From NCBI GenBank assembly GCA_905221605.1, contig CAJNDS010000183.1:139606-203605 (forward strand): DNA of 64,000 nucleotides, given 5' to 3'. This document shows positions 60,501 to 64,000 of this stretch, in pieces. The notes below the pieces were generated by a model. That model saw nothing but the letters and a program-made list of their open reading frames with translations, did no database searches and was not told where the DNA came from. The number at the start of each line of letters is the position of its first letter. Position 1 is the first letter of the stretch. Source of the DNA: Symbiodinium natans. Its lineage: Eukaryota > Sar > Dinophyceae > Suessiales > Symbiodiniaceae. The position numbers were made by a program, and so were the translations under genes.

Positions 60501-61435
60501 CCCTTGGACCCCAAAAAGGCTCAACTTCCTGAACCCCTAAGGTTCCCAAACCCTCGTGTTTCATCTTAGGGCATCCGAGAGCCACCAGCTGGATTCAGCT
60601 TTTCTGAGAGCTTCGGGACTCCGCTCCCGGGGTTCGGGAGCCTTCGCAGGCGCCTTGCCCCCAAGACTAGCAAGACTCAGAGTCCCTCCCCAGGCTACAT
60701 GGTGTGGCATGCCAACGACTTCGATCTTTGGGGTCAGAGCCCACGCTTCACTCTTCTGCCACGTCTTGCATTGGCGTGTCCTGCCGTTACCCCAAGTCTA
60801 GCTGCATGTACACTCGGAAGCCGACAGAGAGAACAAAAACCGCTGCAGGCTCAACCACCCTGCAAGCTCCCTAACTCATAAACCCATAAAGACCCCAAAA
60901 TCTCAAAACCCTAAACCCTAATTCCTAAACCCTAAACCTTGCCAAGCTCTCTAAGCCAGAAGTCCAACTCAAAATCTCCGGGACTCGTCGTCTGCTTGGA
61001 TGCCCGGCGTCGCTGGCTAGTCCAGAGCTGAAGCCCTGCAATTTTTGTGTTTGCCCTAAGCAGCTACACAGCTGGGAAGCATGATGGGTTTAATTTAGGG
61101 TGCAGAGTTTAGGGTTTAGGGTTTTGGGGTTTAAGACTTAGGGTTTTGCTGATTGATGAGAAATGCTTACTCAGTTCCGTGACCTTCATGCTGTACTGCT
61201 TGCACAACCAGATGTTCACAAGGGTATACTGCGCACAAAATGCTTGTTAAACAGACTTTTCCCAACCTCCGGGGTTGAAGGCGCCCGTCTTCGTGGCTGA
61301 CTTGCGGCTCTCTATGCTAAGGCATACACATTCGGTGCGCAGCCGCTCATCATCATCGACCTCAAGACATGTCTAAGACAGGAGCAAGGCGGGTCAGGGG
61401 GTTCTGGTAGGTAGGGAAGGGGCCAGCTTGAGGCA
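60501..61435. other. Gene-free or unresolved stretch
   Basis: A plus-strand frame at 60556-60801 was inspected and not recognised. Confidence 0.3.
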
Positions 61436-61533
61436 TTTGGAGGTTCATGGTACTTATTAACCAATTATAACTGTACTTATAACTGTACTTACAACCATAT
61501 AATTGGTCAATAAGTACCATGAACCTCCAAGTA
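61436..61533. mobile_element. Foldback element, family F2 (best copy)
   Basis: Left arm TTTGGAGGTTCATGGTACTT then ATTAACCAATTATA; right arm ATATAATTGGTCAATAAGTA then CCATGAACCTCCAA. Arms are about 34 bp with very few mismatches around a GTACTTATAACTGTACTTAC loop. Confidence 0.85.
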
Positions 61534-61929
61534 CGTGATGGCTTCTTCAGGAATGTTGTCGTCGATTCGACTGGGTGCGACTTTCCTGCGCTGCACGTAT
61601 CGCCAGCTCAGCTTGGCAAGCTTGTGCTGCCCACCCGCTGTCAAAGAGCCCGCACTGCGGCAACCATGCCTAGATGGAGAAAAAGCCTTAAACCCTAAAC
61701 CCTACACCCTGACACTGTGGCACAATACAGCGACGCCATGCTGGAAGGCATGCGGAGCTGCAACACTGCTCCTTGGCTCACGAACCAGGAGCCCCTCAAG
61801 CACCCTTACCTAAGCCCCTGAGGCCCCTGAACTCCCCCTAGACCCTAAACCCTAAACCCCAAACCCTATAAAAGCTTGAAAAACCCAACTCCAGGGACCG
61901 GGCCCTGCTGGCTCGGTGCCTCAGGGGTT
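61534..61929. other. Gene-free stretch
   Basis: A plus-strand open frame (61535-61813) starts inside the F2 boundary region and is not convincing. Confidence 0.3.
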
Positions 61930-62250
61930 CAGGGTCTGGGTTTAGGGTTTAGGGTTTCGGGTTTAGGGTTTAGTGTTTAGGGTTTAGTGTTTAGGGTTTT
62001 GCGTTTAGGGTTTAGGACTGTAGGGTTTAGCGTTTGGGGCATTTTGGGGCGTTGCGTTTTCTCTCTGCCGGAGATCCTTCCCAGATTTGGACCGGGGGCA
62101 GAATTCTGAGACCCCTGCCAGGGTTCGGCCTCGCAGCAGCGCAGGCTTGCGTAGGATTTAGGGTCTGGGGCTTAGGGCTTAGGGCTTCGGGCTTAGGGCT
62201 TCGGGCTTAGGGCTTGGGGCTTAGGGTTTAGGGTTTAGGGTTTAGGGTTA
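61930..62250 (+). repeat. Patchy telomere-like repeats
   Basis: Two patches, about 61937-62035 (with TTTAGTG and TTTCGGG variants) and 62158-62250 (mostly CTTAGGG/CTTCGGG, then TTTAGGG), separated by about 120 bp of unique sequence. Confidence 0.9.
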
Positions 62251-62467
62251 GGGCTGAAGGATCCCCTGAGAAAGGGCACGAAGCGACTGCCAAGAGAACC
62301 CCCGGAGTTGGCCCCCTGAAATCTTCCCACCTCCAGAGCGGGGTCTCGCGCGGAGCTTTGAGCGGGGTCCTCACGGAATAGACCGATATCATACAGTTAC
62401 CAATGGCTCAGCGGAATGCAAGACACTCGGCACGGTTGCGAGGTCACCTTTTCGGGGTGTCCCCCCG

Positions 62468-62565
62468 TAAACCGTAAAACCCTAAACCCTAAACCCTAAA
62501 CCCTAAACCCTAAACCCTAAACCCTAAACCCTAAACCCTAAACCCTAAACCCTAAACCCTAAACC
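62468..62565 (-). repeat. Telomere-like array (CCCTAAA)
   Basis: About 13 near-perfect units. Confidence 0.96.
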
Positions 62566-62847
62566 CTTGCCTGCCCAGCGAGGCAGCAGCCGCGGAGGGC
62601 TCCTGCCACCAGTCGTTGAAGAATCTGGGGTTGGGGGGCGTGGGTGGGAAGGTCCAGACACCCTGAGACAAACGCACGTGCGCAGAGTTCTGTGCTTCAT
62701 GATCTCTCTAATTTTGGAGACCCTGGTGGTATATCGTTCTGAAGCCGCTGTCATGCGTTTAAAGGCCAATTACAAACAACATGACCAACGAAAAGTCGAA
62801 ACTCATATCCAAAAAACCGTCTTCTTGTCTCGCAAGGATGCTAATCG

Positions 62848-62940
62848 TTTCCCCCTAATATTAAACGGGGGGTCCCACCCCCGCCCCAATAGAAATTCGA
62901 AATGTATTTTTATTATTAGGGGGGTTTTTATCGAAATGCC
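62848..62940. mobile_element. Foldback element, family F9, copy 1
   Basis: CCCCCTAATATTAAACGGGGGG at left, TTTTTATTATTAGGGGGGTTTT at right. Confidence 0.6.
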
Positions 62941-62996
62941 ATGTTCTGGACTCCAGGTTTACTCAAGTAATCAAGTACTGAAGTGTAGTGTAAACT

Positions 62997-63000
<4 letters not shown>

Positions 63001-63036
<36 letters not shown>
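63001..63036. repeat. GA microsatellite
   Basis: (GA)17 approximately. Confidence 0.97.
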
Positions 63037-63041
<5 letters not shown>

Positions 63042-63164
63042 CTCAACTCTTGCAGAACAGCAAGGCTCAGACAGAGCCACTGAATGAACCCGAAGCCCTA
63101 AACCCTAAACCCTTAACCCTAATTAGACCCTAAACCCTCGTTGGCTTCAGGGTCTTAGGAGCCC

Positions 63165-63262
63165 TGAACCCCCCCCTAATTCGGAATAGGTTTTAAAAGG
63201 CGGGCTCGGTTTCGGCAGGATTTTCCGGAAAGTATTTTTAGAATTAGGGGGGTCTTTAATAA
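63165..63262. mobile_element. Foldback element, family F9, copy 2
   Basis: ACCCCCCCCTAATTCGGAATAGG at left, AGTATTTTTAGAATTAGGGGGG at right. Same end motif as copy 1, different centre. Confidence 0.6.
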
Positions 63263-63559
63263 AAGGGGGAAGTGATTACACAAACCCAATGCCAGCCCTG
63301 CCACAGTCCGTGCATGAGAGAAAGAGCCTGTACAAGGATGGGGGGAGGTAAGCTCAGGGTTTGCAGCTGAAAGTTTCTTCCCTCAACCCTCCCACCCTAA
63401 ACCCTAAACCTGAAAACCTTAGATTAGAGGGCATCCTGAATTCCGACACAGGCTACATCAACCACGAAGCCTTTAAACTCTCTCAACACCAGACATCTTC
63501 AACCCCAAGTCCTCAACCCGAAAACCCGCTGGGGTAGTTACATGCTCCCCACCTTAATT

Positions 63560-63665
63560 ATGTGCCCCTTCTATGGTCACCTTCTTGGGTATCCGAAGTA
63601 AGAGGGGCCGCCTTATAATAAGGACCCCCAAAAGAACCTTTATGTTAGAGAAGTGACCATATAAC
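63560..63665. mobile_element. Possible foldback element
   Basis: TCTATGGTCACCTTCTTGGG and AGAGAAGTGACCATATAAC can pair, with CCTTATAATAAGG in the middle. Only the outer 12-15 bp match well. Confidence 0.45.
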
Positions 63666-63890
63666 TTCCCTTCATGCCACCAAACCCAAACCCGTCATCT
63701 CCTGATTATCCCAGGGCTCGGGGCTTCCAGTGTCCTGCCAAGACCACTTCACAGAAGAGGGTTTAGGGACTTCACACTCTCAGAGACCTAGACCCTATTC
63801 CCGTTTAGGGTTCAGGGTTTCGGGCTTAGGGTCTAGGGCCTGGGGCCTCTAGGGGTTTAGAGCTTATAGGGTTTAGGGTATAAGGCGACG

Positions 63891-64000
<110 letters not shown>

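Overview
This 64 kb window looks like nuclear DNA of a dinoflagellate; I would guess one related to Symbiodiniaceae/Suessiales. The evidence is indirect. (1) The telomere-type repeat is TTTAGGG/CCCTAAA, scattered internally in dozens of arrays. (2) The one clear gene can only be followed if GC-AG introns (usually AAG|GC), and probably a few GA-AG introns, are allowed next to GT-AG introns, a known dinoflagellate habit. (3) Its exons encode a protein family I remember from dinoflagellates and haptophytes, with the block YWVCAYANNQ, then a ...RIWC block, then a RILNSIA block, together with many 24-residue leucine-rich repeats. A chromerid or another alveolate cannot be excluded from sequence alone. 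No rRNA, tRNA, CRISPR array or bacterial-type operon was seen.

Layout. 1-6.3 kb: patchy telomere-like arrays, a terminal-inverted-repeat element (2217-3059) and several short foldback elements. 6.97-10.64 kb: a compound satellite block (14, 74, 61, 42 and 140 bp units). 10.8-33.5 kb: gene-poor DNA with telomere-like arrays every kilobase or so in both orientations, foldback MITE-like families, a 45 bp tandem array and small duplications. 33.5-53.8 kb: nearly free of telomere-like arrays. It holds the minus-strand gene, whose exons I can trace from about 51.6 kb (less certain at the 5' side) to the LRR exon ending at 35729. One predicted intron contains about 2.4 kb of a 53 bp minisatellite interrupted by a 1 kb insertion. 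51.98-53.5 kb is a diverged direct copy of 31.57-33.47 kb. 53.8-64 kb: telomere-like arrays again, with locally homogenised variants (TGTAGGG, TTTAGGGG), a cysteine/glycine-rich candidate exon on the minus strand (56914-57392), a 10 bp satellite, and a long GT tract at the right edge.

The gene in order (5' to 3' on the minus strand): a hydrophobic segment, the YWVCAYANNQ / RIWC soluble block, a leucine-rich soluble block, a multi-pass membrane region with soluble loops, then roughly 33 leucine-rich repeats at the C-terminal end. A plausible reading is a large membrane-anchored recognition or scaffold protein; no function can be assigned. Reading phases agree at most junctions I traced, which is the main support for a single gene. 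All exon limits were found by hand and need transcript data. The longest other open frames (up to 622 codons) lie on satellite DNA or antisense to the LRRs and are not treated as genes.
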